Below the pieces are notes generated by a model. The model was not told where the DNA came from, made no database searches, and saw only the letters and a program-made list of their open reading frames with translations. A program made the position numbers and the translations under genes. Shown one piece after another: positions 1 through 8,025 of a stretch of DNA of 15,810 nt (position 1 is its first letter; each line of letters opens with the position of its first letter). Origin of the DNA: Bacteroidota bacterium (lineage in GTDB: Bacteria > Bacteroidota > Bacteroidia > Bacteroidales > GCA-2748055); contig JAAEOI010000696.1 of the NCBI GenBank assembly GCA_024244665.1, forward strand, positions 1 to 15,810. The letters are read 5' to 3'.

Positions 1-608
1 CTGAATAACTCATAACTGTCAATAAGGCCTATTTCAAAGTGACTTGCCAGATTTCGAACCTGATTGGCATGCTGCTCCAAAATGTTATTTGGTTCAAGAA
101 TATCCCTTCGGGTATCAGGAGATGGAGTTAATAAAATTATTTTAATGCTGTCATTCAGGGCTTTCCCTATCATACTGGTCCAGGCCTCTTTCGACGCTTC
201 AAGTCCCAGCCCCCTGTCATTTAATGAATAATCGATGAAAAGCACATCGGGTCTATGAACCAATACCTCTGAATCAAATCTGTTTGCACCACTCACAGAA
301 TTCTCACCACCGATGGAAGTATTGATGATGTTAATGACTGCATAGGGATAAAGCTCCTTAAGCTCTTTCAATAACATTAAGGGGTATGCTCCGAAAGGTT
401 TTACGATGGGTGCTTTATAGTAACCGGCAGGAACCGAATGCCCGTGAAAAACCAGGTTTATGGTCCTGTTCTCTGACCATTTCTTATTGAGTTCAACTTT
501 TACGTCATTCAAATAACTGGCAGGATCGGCAATCTCAGGATTCTGGAATGAGCTGAAGGAGGATAAAACAAGAATTGAGGCAATTAAAAACAGCGTGTGT
601 TTTTTCAT
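1..608 (-). CDS. SGNH/GDSL-like hydrolase, secreted (3' end beyond window)
   Basis: This reading frame starts at the ATG at 608-606 and stays open to the left edge, giving 202 visible residues. The first ~20 form a Sec signal peptide (MKKHTLFLIASILVLSSFSS). SGNH blocks can be followed: block I is FHGHSVPAGYY, with Ser58 as the expected nucleophile and His57 where Asp normally stands (GHS, not GDS). Block II Gly/Asn lies in NTSIGGENS (about 96-104), and block III Asn130 in DYSLNDRG. The DxxH block that supplies the catalytic His lies outside the window. Family members are mostly acetyl or acyl esterases acting on carbohydrates, so removal of O-acyl groups from the glycan is inferred. The gene follows the fusion gene by 16 bp. 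An in-frame alternative ATG at 632-630 would extend the N-terminus by eight residues (MNKTFIIQ) and overlap the upstream stop codon. The shorter start gives the more usual signal peptide. Confidence 0.85.
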   Translation of the reverse strand, partial: MKKHTLFLIASILVLSSFSSFQNPEIADPASYLNDVKVELNKKWSENRTINLVFHGHSVPAGYYKAPIVKPFGAYPLMLLKELKELYPYAVINIINTSIGGENSVSGANRFDSEVLVHRPDVLFIDYSLNDRGLGLEASKEAWTSMIGKALNDSIKIILLTPSPDTRRDILEPNNILEQHANQVRNLASHFEIGLIDSYELF

Positions 609-624
609 CTGTATTATAAATGTT

Positions 625-3600
625 TTATTCATAATAAACACTTTCCAATTTTACCGGGCCCATTAGTCCCGAGGGTACAGGTTCCCATGATGTGGCATCA
701 AATTTTTTGTAGTCCTTATTCACCATGTTTATATTGTTGAATACTTTCCACTCTTTGCCGCTTTTTTCAAGCTCTCTGATCCGGTTGGCTGCAAGATTGG
801 TCACTTCAATTTCCAGCCTGTTTTTTCCTTCCTTTAATGGACCGATATTCATTTCAAAGGGATTCGCCCAGGCACAACCCATGTAAATGCCATTCAGCCA
901 AATTCTGGCACTTTCACGTACATCTCCCAGTTTTAGATTCCACACATCTGATTTTGTTTCGGGCTTATCAAATTCAATGGTGTATCTCGCTGTTCCTGAG
1001 TAGGCTTTAGCTTCTTTACTGAACCCGGTCCAGGATACCAGCTTGTCTATCTCTTTTGATTCCACAGGATAGGGGGTGGAATCAAGGAATTCAATCTTCC
1101 ATTTCCCGCTTAAAACAAATTCTCTTCCTGAATTGGGATAATTCCAGTTCTCAAGCTTGCTCTCCCTGTTAAATGTTCTAATGAGTATCGACTCGCCTGA
1201 CCTGAGTTTTAACAAAAGCTCTCCTTTTTTTGAGGTCTTTGCCAGTCCTTCTTTTCCTGTAAGTGGATCAAGTAATATGGCCTCTTTAAAATCAGCGCCA
1301 AGTCTCACATAGCTATTAACCTCATTTGAAGTATGATTAACAACAAAATATATTTTATCATTTCCGATGCTGCGCCGGATATATTTCAGACCGTATGCCG
1401 GGAGCTGCTCCTGTATAACAGTCAGTTTATTAAGTTCTGAAATTACGTTATCACAGACTTCAAGCCTTTGCTTATTGTCAGTCTGAAATTTCAGCAGTTC
1501 TGCCTCTCGAAGTTTGTAATTATAAAATCCGGGGACAGATTCCGGAAGTCCGGAAAATATTATATCCGCTCCGTTCTTCTTCATTTCAGCCAGCTTTTCC
1601 AGGGTTTTCAAAGGCATAAACTGACAATCGGGAACGACCAATGCTTTATAATTCCCTCCCGGCAAAGCGATCTCGCCATCTACCACTTTAGCCTTTTCGA
1701 TAAATTTTTCGGAAATAAAGTCAGTCTGATAGCCCTGATCAAGCAGGCGGTTTGCTGTTTTGTAAAATGAAGTTGGGTATAACCAATGTTCCGTATCAGA
1801 CATTTGAATCTGCATCAGAATTTTCTCCTGGTGTCTTCCCCACTGGTCATACACGGGCCAGTAAAGTAATATTTCATTGTCAGGCTTTCCTGCTTGCAAC
1901 ATGGACTGACACCGGGAAATGTAACGGAAGAAATCGGGTGCATCTTTCCAGATCGTATTGTTTGGATGAAGATTTACTGCCGCATAAAATTTCCAACCAG
2001 GCCAGCTTGCCTCTCTGGGAGAATAGGTTGACCCATGAAAAAAGAGGTGGTTGACTCCGGCAAGAAGCAGGCCTTCAGCCTCCGGTTTTGCCTGGGACAA
2101 TGCCCCTTTAAAATGCTCTCGTAACCAGGTAAGCGATTCTGAGGAGATTCTGGGCCTGTTTGCAATATGTCCTGCCGAAGTGGAGAATTTGAGCATCATA
2201 ATATCTGCTTCACCGGGGATAATATCACCTGTCTCCCGCCTGTATCCGGATATGTCAAAGGGCATTGAACCGTAGGTTTCACATTCAGGCATATTGGCTG
2301 TAGCATACAGATCGATCAGGTTTCCGGGAGAACCGTGTGCCTGGTACTTTGTTTGCATGCCCTGTGATTCTGCCCACCCCTGCCACGATTGTGCAAAATT
2401 TTCAATGATCATATCCGAGAACGTTTCCCTGTAATCGCTTATAATCCTGTTTGTTGAAGGCGATCCATCGTTATGAAGCAGTTGAGGAATGTGTTCTTTG
2501 AGATCATAACCCCTTCGGGTTTTGAATTCCTCAAATAATCCAGCCGAATAATCCGAGCCATAGGCCTCGTAGCTGTCGTTGAATAAGGCCCGGGGCAGAA
2601 AACGAGCGGATGCAAATGCCTCCTCAAAGGGTCTGGCATAGTCTTCAAATGCCTCTGCAGAAAAATGATCCAGTACATATCCCTCTCCGCCCGGTGCTGC
2701 TCTTTTTACTTTCTGACCGGTTTTAGCACAGAAGACGGCATATATGGTGTGGCTGCCCGCTGGCACGTTCCATTTCAGATGATTTCCCCTGATCGCCGGA
2801 GTCAAATCGGTATACTCCCCCTTTTCTGAAAAGGTTGTTACATACTGCAGCTCGGCCAATCCAAGCTGAGTTTCATCCTCAATGATCATTTCCCTTTCAA
2901 AAACGGTATTTCCCTCAGCGCTGTAAGATTGAATATGAAGCCTGGATGAAGCAAAATGCGGTTCCACCTGTGGCCCTCCAAAGGGCCAGCCGGTACCCAT
3001 GGTCATATCCACTCCCATATCCAGGTTACCGGCTACATTCACCATGTATTCAAGCAATTTCATCCACTCTTTCGAAAGAAAATCCACATACAGATTCTCA
3101 TAGCCCTTTGCTCCGTAGATGGGAACGATTTCGACCCCTCCTATACCTGCATTTTTCAACTCAATCAAATGATCCCGAATATCTTCCCTGCTTAACGCGC
3201 TTCCCATCAACCACCACCGGGTCCATGGTTTGGACTCGCGTGTTATTTTCTCCCAATTGGATTGGGCAAGTGCTGCGGTAACCTTCCTGGCGATCTGCTC
3301 AGCCAGTTTCGAGTAAACAGCGTCGCTGAAATGGACGTCGTCTCCTTCACGCCATTCTGCGTAGCCATCCCAACTGGTCACCACGCTGTGCAGATCATTA
3401 ATGGGGATATTGTTCTTCTTCATCACTTTTTCGGCCGCAGCATTGTAGATGAGTTCATCCCCCTCGGGATTATAAGGGGCCTTTGCTGGTATTGGGGTGA
3501 TATTAGACCATATGATTTTTGCGCCATTTTCCTTCAGCAGGGCTGCGATGGTTGCCAAATCTTTTTCATATTGATCTACGGGGTTAAACCACGCCCCGTT

Positions 3601-4695
3601 CCTTCCACGAAAGATATCGTTCAGTCCAAAGTTGAAATGAATCACATCGTACCTGGTTTCTGAGAGATGTCGTTCAAAGCGTTCAAGGTCGGCGATACAT
3701 GCCTTGGCGCTGCCAAAGTCCAGATACTTCGCGGTACCCTGGGAATGCCAAAAAACCTCTGTCTGAATCCTGTAGCCCTCAACAGCACCAAGTTTGGTGA
3801 CCACTGCCTTGCCATCCAGAAGCTTCATCAGGCTCTTGCTGTAGCCTCCGGAGACTGAATCACCAAAAATCAATACTTTTGGGAGTGCCGCCTTCTTTGC
3901 ATGCTTAATAATAAATTCTGCCATCACTTCATCCTCAAAAAATCCGGTCCAGTAGTTGTGTCCCTGGCCTTTAAATACGGTGACAGTTATATCTCCTCCA
4001 AGTGCCTTGTAGCGTTTCTCGACGAGGAAGGAGTTATCTTTCGCCGGTACCAGCTTGTCGACGTCCCCGGTATTATGATAAATCGGTACCTTCGCCCTGG
4101 CCAGCAGAGCCAGTCGGTCAATAGGATTATGCTGCTTGAGTTCCTTGACGAACTGTTCTTCAGTCATTCCATATTTACCGGCGGCGGATTTCAGCCCCGG
4201 GTAACTCTCCAAATTGCAGACCGGGTAAATACCAGCCAGGCATGCAACCGATTCGGGATGTTCAGCCGCCCAGTTGTACATCTGTGTCGCGCCATAGCTA
4301 CGTGCCAACAGACAACCCTTCGTTGTCAGTCCGTGATTCTCGGTCAACTCTTTATAAAACGCGGTAAAAACCGACCGGCCGTCCGGCGTTCCAAAATCAC
4401 CCTTAACATCGATCCCGGCGACTGCTAAACCATTGGCCAGGCACTTTTTGATCATCCACTGTTCGAGTTCTCCGGGCAGGTTGTAATCGCTGGGGAAATA
4501 CCAAACCCACGGTATCTTATGCCCGACCTTAATGTCCTTGGGCAGTGCCAAAAAACCGGTATGTCCTGCAACCTGGAGAATTTTGGCATTGGCAGGAAGG
4601 ATCTGCTTGTCCCTTTTGCTATCGGCAGCCAGTGAAGGCAAAAATATCACCAGAACCAATAATACACATAATATGAGATGGAATTTGTTTTTCAT
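625..4695 (-). CDS. Triple-domain secreted enzyme: alpha/beta hydrolase + SGNH esterase + GH106 alpha-L-rhamnosidase-like
   Basis: The 1356-residue protein has a Sec signal peptide (about 1-24) and three enzymatic modules. Residues ~35-268 are an alpha/beta hydrolase: nucleophile elbow ARSYG with Ser133 (Ala replaces the first Gly of GxSxG), likely acid Asp211 or Asp213 (TGDVDKLVP) and His246 (KGQGHNYW). Residues ~272-475 are an SGNH esterase with a full set: GDS with Ser280, Gly303 or Gly307, GLND with Asn359, and DDVHFS with Asp452/His455. Residues ~485-1356 are GH106-like: KPWTRWWLMG start, LFNDSYEAYG (Glu710) and SSESLTW (Glu853) as candidate acidic residues, and a C-terminal beta-sandwich (about 1185-1356, with RIWLNGIYMG). 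GH106 enzymes release alpha-L-rhamnose, so deacylation plus rhamnose removal is inferred. GH106 proteins are usually roughly 900-1100 residues without esterase modules. The linker before GH106 is only about 15 residues. The esterase half is GC-richer than the GH106 half. Confidence 0.9.
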   Translation of the reverse strand: MKNKFHLILCVLLVLVIFLPSLAADSKRDKQILPANAKILQVAGHTGFLALPKDIKVGHKIPWVWYFPSDYNLPGELEQWMIKKCLANGLAVAGIDVKGDFGTPDGRSVFTAFYKELTENHGLTTKGCLLARSYGATQMYNWAAEHPESVACLAGIYPVCNLESYPGLKSAAGKYGMTEEQFVKELKQHNPIDRLALLARAKVPIYHNTGDVDKLVPAKDNSFLVEKRYKALGGDITVTVFKGQGHNYWTGFFEDEVMAEFIIKHAKKAALPKVLIFGDSVSGGYSKSLMKLLDGKAVVTKLGAVEGYRIQTEVFWHSQGTAKYLDFGSAKACIADLERFERHLSETRYDVIHFNFGLNDIFRGRNGAWFNPVDQYEKDLATIAALLKENGAKIIWSNITPIPAKAPYNPEGDELIYNAAAEKVMKKNNIPINDLHSVVTSWDGYAEWREGDDVHFSDAVYSKLAEQIARKVTAALAQSNWEKITRESKPWTRWWLMGSALSREDIRDHLIELKNAGIGGVEIVPIYGAKGYENLYVDFLSKEWMKLLEYMVNVAGNLDMGVDMTMGTGWPFGGPQVEPHFASSRLHIQSYSAEGNTVFEREMIIEDETQLGLAELQYVTTFSEKGEYTDLTPAIRGNHLKWNVPAGSHTIYAVFCAKTGQKVKRAAPGGEGYVLDHFSAEAFEDYARPFEEAFASARFLPRALFNDSYEAYGSDYSAGLFEEFKTRRGYDLKEHIPQLLHNDGSPSTNRIISDYRETFSDMIIENFAQSWQGWAESQGMQTKYQAHGSPGNLIDLYATANMPECETYGSMPFDISGYRRETGDIIPGEADIMMLKFSTSAGHIANRPRISSESLTWLREHFKGALSQAKPEAEGLLLAGVNHLFFHGSTYSPREASWPGWKFYAAVNLHPNNTIWKDAPDFFRYISRCQSMLQAGKPDNEILLYWPVYDQWGRHQEKILMQIQMSDTEHWLYPTSFYKTANRLLDQGYQTDFISEKFIEKAKVVDGEIALPGGNYKALVVPDCQFMPLKTLEKLAEMKKNGADIIFSGLPESVPGFYNYKLREAELLKFQTDNKQRLEVCDNVISELNKLTVIQEQLPAYGLKYIRRSIGNDKIYFVVNHTSNEVNSYVRLGADFKEAILLDPLTGKEGLAKTSKKGELLLKLRSGESILIRTFNRESKLENWNYPNSGREFVLSGKWKIEFLDSTPYPVESKEIDKLVSWTGFSKEAKAYSGTARYTIEFDKPETKSDVWNLKLGDVRESARIWLNGIYMGCAWANPFEMNIGPLKEGKNRLEIEVTNLAANRIRELEKSGKEWKVFNNINMVNKDYKKFDATSWEPVPSGLMGPVKLESVYYE

Positions 4696-4828
4696 TTACA
4701 CTTTTCTACTCTTTATAACAATAACCGGCCAGTCATTATCTGTACGCGCGACGGAGTACAGAGTGACCCTCAATATTTTTCTAATTGAACTCATATTGTT
4801 TTATGAAAAGTGAAAACCTGGAGGGAGC
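4696..4828 (-). promoter_or_regulatory. 133-bp intergenic region, possible internal promoter or leader of the fusion gene
   Basis: This is the only gap between intact neighbouring genes longer than about 40 bp. It lies directly upstream of the fusion gene, so an internal promoter or leader is plausible. I do not see a convincing Bacteroidota -33/-7 pair (TTTG and TAnnTTTG), and no T-tract follows a stem, so I do not call a terminator. It holds the inverted repeat at 4739-4762 and a weaker 6-bp repeat pair (CAATAT/ATATTG, at 4793-4798 and 4771-4776 on the minus strand). Confidence 0.3.
4739..4762. repeat. Perfect 7-bp inverted repeat with 10-bp GC-rich spacer
   Basis: The + strand reads TCTGTAC, then GCGCGACGGA, then GTACAGA. 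The two 7-base arms are exact reverse complements. The element ends about 43 bp upstream of the fusion gene's ATG in otherwise AT-rich DNA. It could be a regulator operator or an RNA hairpin in the leader. No T-run follows it on the transcribed strand, so it is not a typical intrinsic terminator. Short repeats like this also occur by chance. Confidence 0.4.
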
Positions 4829-6283
4829 TTATTCAGCATCCCAAAAAGAGCCTTCTTCTTTCATCTGTTTTTCAAAGGTTTCTAAGTCAATCAACAGTTC
4901 CGAAACTTTTTCTGATTGTTGTTTTGAGACATTGATCCTCTCTCCCAGATCTTTTTCAACCTGAAACAACAATGGGGTTTCCCGTGATGCCGTAAAACCA
5001 TAATTATCTTTTGTTTGAGAACCTATACGAACATGTAATTTCCACGAGTTCTTCCGAATGGCGGAGGGCTGATTGTCTGAGTAAGAGTAGAAAAACTTGA
5101 ATTCATCAGGTCTGTTTTTATATCTCTCAGGCATTAACAAGGAACGAATGTCTCGTCCGTCAATGGTTCTGTCCTCCGGCAACTCTACGCCGGTTATTGC
5201 AAAAATTGTGGGCAATATGTCCAGGGTGCTGATAGGAGTCTGTTCATTCCGGTTTCCTCTGATTCCTGCAGGCCAGCTGATAATTCCCGGCACGCGATGT
5301 CCTCCTTCCCAGGTGGAACCTTTGCCATCGCGAAATGGAGTGGCATAACCAACCTGTAAACGTGTATCCCCATATTTGGTCTCCGATTTATCACGAAAAA
5401 CTATCCAGGGTCCATTGTCCGAAGAAAAAATAATAATGGTATTTTCCCATACTCCCACATCTTCTAAAATTTGACAGATCTCCCCAATTGCCGCATCAAG
5501 CTCTTCCATCACGTCCCCAAGCGTTCCATTACGTGAGGTCCCTTTAAATTTATCACTTACAAAGAGGCCTAAATGAGGCATATTATATGGAATATATGCG
5601 AGAAACGGATTCTTTCTATTTCGCTTAATGAAATCAATGGCAGCTTTTGTACACATCCCCGTTAATGATTCCGAGGCTTTTATGTCTGAGGGTAAATCTT
5701 TAGCGATCAGATCATACCCGGGTATTGGATTTTTACCCTGAGGATCACTTTTCAAAAGCATTGCAGTATTGTAGTCATGCGATACATTTGTTCCAACCCA
5801 TTCGTCAAAACCATGTGCCAGAGGCAACGTTTTTTGTGAATATTGATTGTTCTCGTTCGGAGAACCCAGGTGCCATTTCCCAAATATTCCGGTTTTATAC
5901 CCTACAGATTTTAGTCCCTCAGCGAGAGTTATCTCTTTTTCATGAATATGTTTCCCTGCCCTGGGTCCAATTACCCAGGAGTCCAGTCCCGAGCGCCCCG
6001 GATAACGTCCTGTCAAAAGAGAATAGCGCGATGCAGAACATGCAGCGGTAGCCACGTAGAACTGCGTAAAATTAACACCACTCTCTTTTAGCTTCGTAAT
6101 ATTCGGTGTTTTTATGGTAGGATTACCATTGTGTGCATAATCTCCATATCCGCTATCATCCAGATAAAACAGTACCACATTGGGTTTTGTGAGCTCTTTC
6201 TTTTTGGAATTTCCCGGGTATGCCACTCCAACTAATAGAGATAGAATAATAATTCCGAAAAATCTCAGACCACTTACTTTCAT
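4829..6283 (-). CDS. S1-family sulfatase with CSASR formylglycine site
   Basis: This is a 484-residue, full-length type I (formylglycine) sulfatase with an N-terminal signal peptide (about 1-23). The metal-binding pair is in FYLDDSGYGD (Asp42/Asp43). The modification motif is C82-S-A-S-R86, with Ala at the usual Pro position; CxAxR is a known variant for the anaerobic radical-SAM maturase (anSME). Other family marks are GKWHLG (Lys136, His138), His237 in NMPHLG, SSDNGPW (Asp289/Asn290) and KGSTWEGGHRVP (Lys321). It should hydrolyse sulfate esters on a glycan in the periplasm or outside. The exact sugar position cannot be told without subfamily assignment. Its start lies 5 bp after the stop of the upstream sulfatase gene, which argues for co-transcription and possibly translational coupling. 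Its DNA is among the most AT-rich of the window. Confidence 0.93.
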   Translation of the reverse strand: MKVSGLRFFGIIILSLLVGVAYPGNSKKKELTKPNVVLFYLDDSGYGDYAHNGNPTIKTPNITKLKESGVNFTQFYVATAACSASRYSLLTGRYPGRSGLDSWVIGPRAGKHIHEKEITLAEGLKSVGYKTGIFGKWHLGSPNENNQYSQKTLPLAHGFDEWVGTNVSHDYNTAMLLKSDPQGKNPIPGYDLIAKDLPSDIKASESLTGMCTKAAIDFIKRNRKNPFLAYIPYNMPHLGLFVSDKFKGTSRNGTLGDVMEELDAAIGEICQILEDVGVWENTIIIFSSDNGPWIVFRDKSETKYGDTRLQVGYATPFRDGKGSTWEGGHRVPGIISWPAGIRGNRNEQTPISTLDILPTIFAITGVELPEDRTIDGRDIRSLLMPERYKNRPDEFKFFYSYSDNQPSAIRKNSWKLHVRIGSQTKDNYGFTASRETPLLFQVEKDLGERINVSKQQSEKVSELLIDLETFEKQMKEEGSFWDAE

Positions 6284-6288
6284 AGTAT

Positions 6289-7695
6289 CTACAAGTTAGG
6301 AAACCACTCTTCGTCAAAGGATTTCCGAAGTCCGGACAATACCTCTGAATGGGTTTTGTTATTCGTAAAATGCATTGTTTCACAGGGATCTTCATTTAGA
6401 TCCATTAAACGCTCCTCGCTTCCTGCAGCATCATATCTCAGGTATTTGTAACCATCCTCATCTACCACCATTCTGCCTATTTCACTCTCTACACCAAGTG
6501 TTATACGCCAATCGGTATCTTTCCCTTCAAACAGAGGTCTTAAACTTCTGCCCCGTGGGTCAGCCAGTGCATCAATGCCTGCATAATCGCACACAGTAGG
6601 CAGCAAATCAAGTCCATTTGAAACAAGACTTTTGTTATTGACCTGTCCGGCAGGAATATGTCCCTTCCACATGGCTGCAAAAGGAATGTTTGCCGATTCT
6701 TCATACAAAGTGGTTTTATGCTCCATTCTATGAGAGGCATCCATATCACCATGGTCACTGGAAAATATCACCAGGGTATTTTCCTCCTGCCCGCTCTCTT
6801 TCAGTGCATCCAGTAGAAGTTGTATCTGTGCATCAACCATTTCAGTCAAACGTGCATATGCCCAGCGGTGCATGCGCCACTGTTCTTCTGTATATTCCTC
6901 TCTGGCGCTCCTGCGAAACTGCCTCTGGTCGAGTAAGGAAGCTATGGCAAGGGATTCATCTTCCTGGGGCTCAAAGTTGGGTGGTAATGGAGGACAGTAT
7001 TCAGCAAAAAATTGCTCCTTGCTTACACCTTCAGGCAACTCCAGGGCATTATCAAGGGTCTCCATCTCAACTCCACCTTTCTTTCTATCTATAAACGCCT
7101 GATTCTGAGCACTGGTAAAATCACGTATGGCCATATAGCATATATCATGTGGGTTGATAAGAGAGACAATCATGAAATAGGGATTTTTGTGCTCCCCTTT
7201 TATATACTCTGCAGCTTTTTCTGCCAGAACATCTCTTTCATCATCAGTAATATCAGTAAAACCCAATGCCCCTGGCATTAATGAAGAAGGCAAATGTTCT
7301 TTCCCTCCGTATACCAGGTCATAGCCTGCTTTTTTAAGATATGCTGCAATGGTGGTGGCTTTAACCTCCTCACTTACTTCCGGTATACTCTGCGCTCCAT
7401 CGTTATCTCTTGCCTGTTTACCATCATTGTAACTAAAATAGCCAGGGAACCTTCCAGTCATCATACTCACACGCGCAGGTGCACATACCGGATTTGTTGT
7501 GTACGCCCGCGTAAAGCGAATTCCGTTATTGGCAATGTAATCCATGGCCGGAGTTTCCAGGTACTCATTACCTGCGCAACTCATCATGGTTTCGCTTTGC
7601 TGATCGGTATAGATGTAAATGATGTTGGGTTTTTTATCCTTGCTGCAGGATAATACCAGCATTCCAATAATTGCTATCACTATTGCCTTTTTCAT
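6289..7695 (-). CDS. S1-family sulfatase, lipoprotein, CAPAR site
   Basis: This 468-residue type I sulfatase has a lipoprotein signal: charged start, hydrophobic stretch, lipobox LVLS followed by Cys17. It is therefore probably membrane-anchored in the periplasm or on the surface. The formylglycine motif is C71-A-P-A-R75 followed by VSMMTGR. Metal and substrate residues include Asp31 in YTDQQS (Gln at the second position, as in choline-sulfatase-like branches), GGKEH (Lys132, His134), His183 in NPHD, SSDHGDM (Asp314/His315) and Lys327 in RMEHKTTLYEES. This set differs from the DNG/KWHLG pattern of the other sulfatases here, so it belongs to a different S1 branch and probably acts on a different sulfate. 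An AAGGA stretch lies about 7 bases before the ATG. The next gene starts 5 bp after its stop. Confidence 0.93.
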   Translation of the reverse strand: MKKAIVIAIIGMLVLSCSKDKKPNIIYIYTDQQSETMMSCAGNEYLETPAMDYIANNGIRFTRAYTTNPVCAPARVSMMTGRFPGYFSYNDGKQARDNDGAQSIPEVSEEVKATTIAAYLKKAGYDLVYGGKEHLPSSLMPGALGFTDITDDERDVLAEKAAEYIKGEHKNPYFMIVSLINPHDICYMAIRDFTSAQNQAFIDRKKGGVEMETLDNALELPEGVSKEQFFAEYCPPLPPNFEPQEDESLAIASLLDQRQFRRSAREEYTEEQWRMHRWAYARLTEMVDAQIQLLLDALKESGQEENTLVIFSSDHGDMDASHRMEHKTTLYEESANIPFAAMWKGHIPAGQVNNKSLVSNGLDLLPTVCDYAGIDALADPRGRSLRPLFEGKDTDWRITLGVESEIGRMVVDEDGYKYLRYDAAGSEERLMDLNEDPCETMHFTNNKTHSEVLSGLRKSFDEEWFPNL

Positions 7696-7716
7696 GAAAA
7701 ATCCTTAAAATTTGTG

Positions 7717-8015
7717 CTATTCATAATGTATTTTAAACAGGTAGCAGCACGAGTGTTTTCCTCCTTTCATGTTCACTCCGCCTGGTGCATAGAGATCGTT
7801 GATCTTTGTAATCGTTGGATTATTGTGCGTCCCCAGATGTGGGATTCTTCGTCTTCAATCAAAACGCCCACATATTGCAAACGGCCAGCCCGGTTGTTTT
7901 TAAAATTTTGCACTCCTTCATAACTGGTCCGGTTTGAACATGAGAATAAGAATAGAGAAAATATCCCCATCAGGCACAAAATGAATACTTCACAACTCTT
8001 AATTGGCCGTTCCAT
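7717..8015 (-). pseudogene. Remnant of a secreted lipoprotein, possibly a GH43/GH117-like beta-propeller glycosidase
   Basis: The intact frame (8015-7773) encodes 80 residues: a lipoprotein signal with lipobox FLFS and Cys26, then GRLQYVGVLIEDEESHIWG. That resembles, from memory, the start of five-bladed-propeller glycosidases (GH43/GH117-like). After HIWG the frame becomes low-quality (RTIIQRLQRS) and stops. Restoring one base at the GGGG run (7831-7834) moves into another frame that continues as THNNPTITKINDLYAPGG and so on to a stop at 7719-7717. HNPTITK-like strings also occur in the same glycosidase type. The whole is only ~98 residues against 300-400 for the family, so both a frameshift and large internal deletions are implied. 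It starts 10 bp after the truncated GH106 gene and ends 21 bp before the next sulfatase. It could instead be a small real lipoprotein of 80 residues. Confidence 0.45.
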
Positions 8016-8025
8016 TTTTTCCTTT

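Noticed and set aside
3901..4428. Open frame on the + strand (175 codons)
   Set aside because: It is antisense to the alpha/beta hydrolase module, whose motifs are clear. It has no signal peptide or recognisable motif.
4739..4762. Intrinsic terminator at the inverted repeat
   Set aside because: No T-run follows the stem on the transcribed strand.
4696..4794. 32-codon frame on the minus strand in the 133-bp gap, ending directly before the fusion gene's ATG
   Set aside because: It is too short to judge, has no good ribosome site, overlaps the inverted repeat and shows no recognisable motif. A leader peptide is possible but unsupported.
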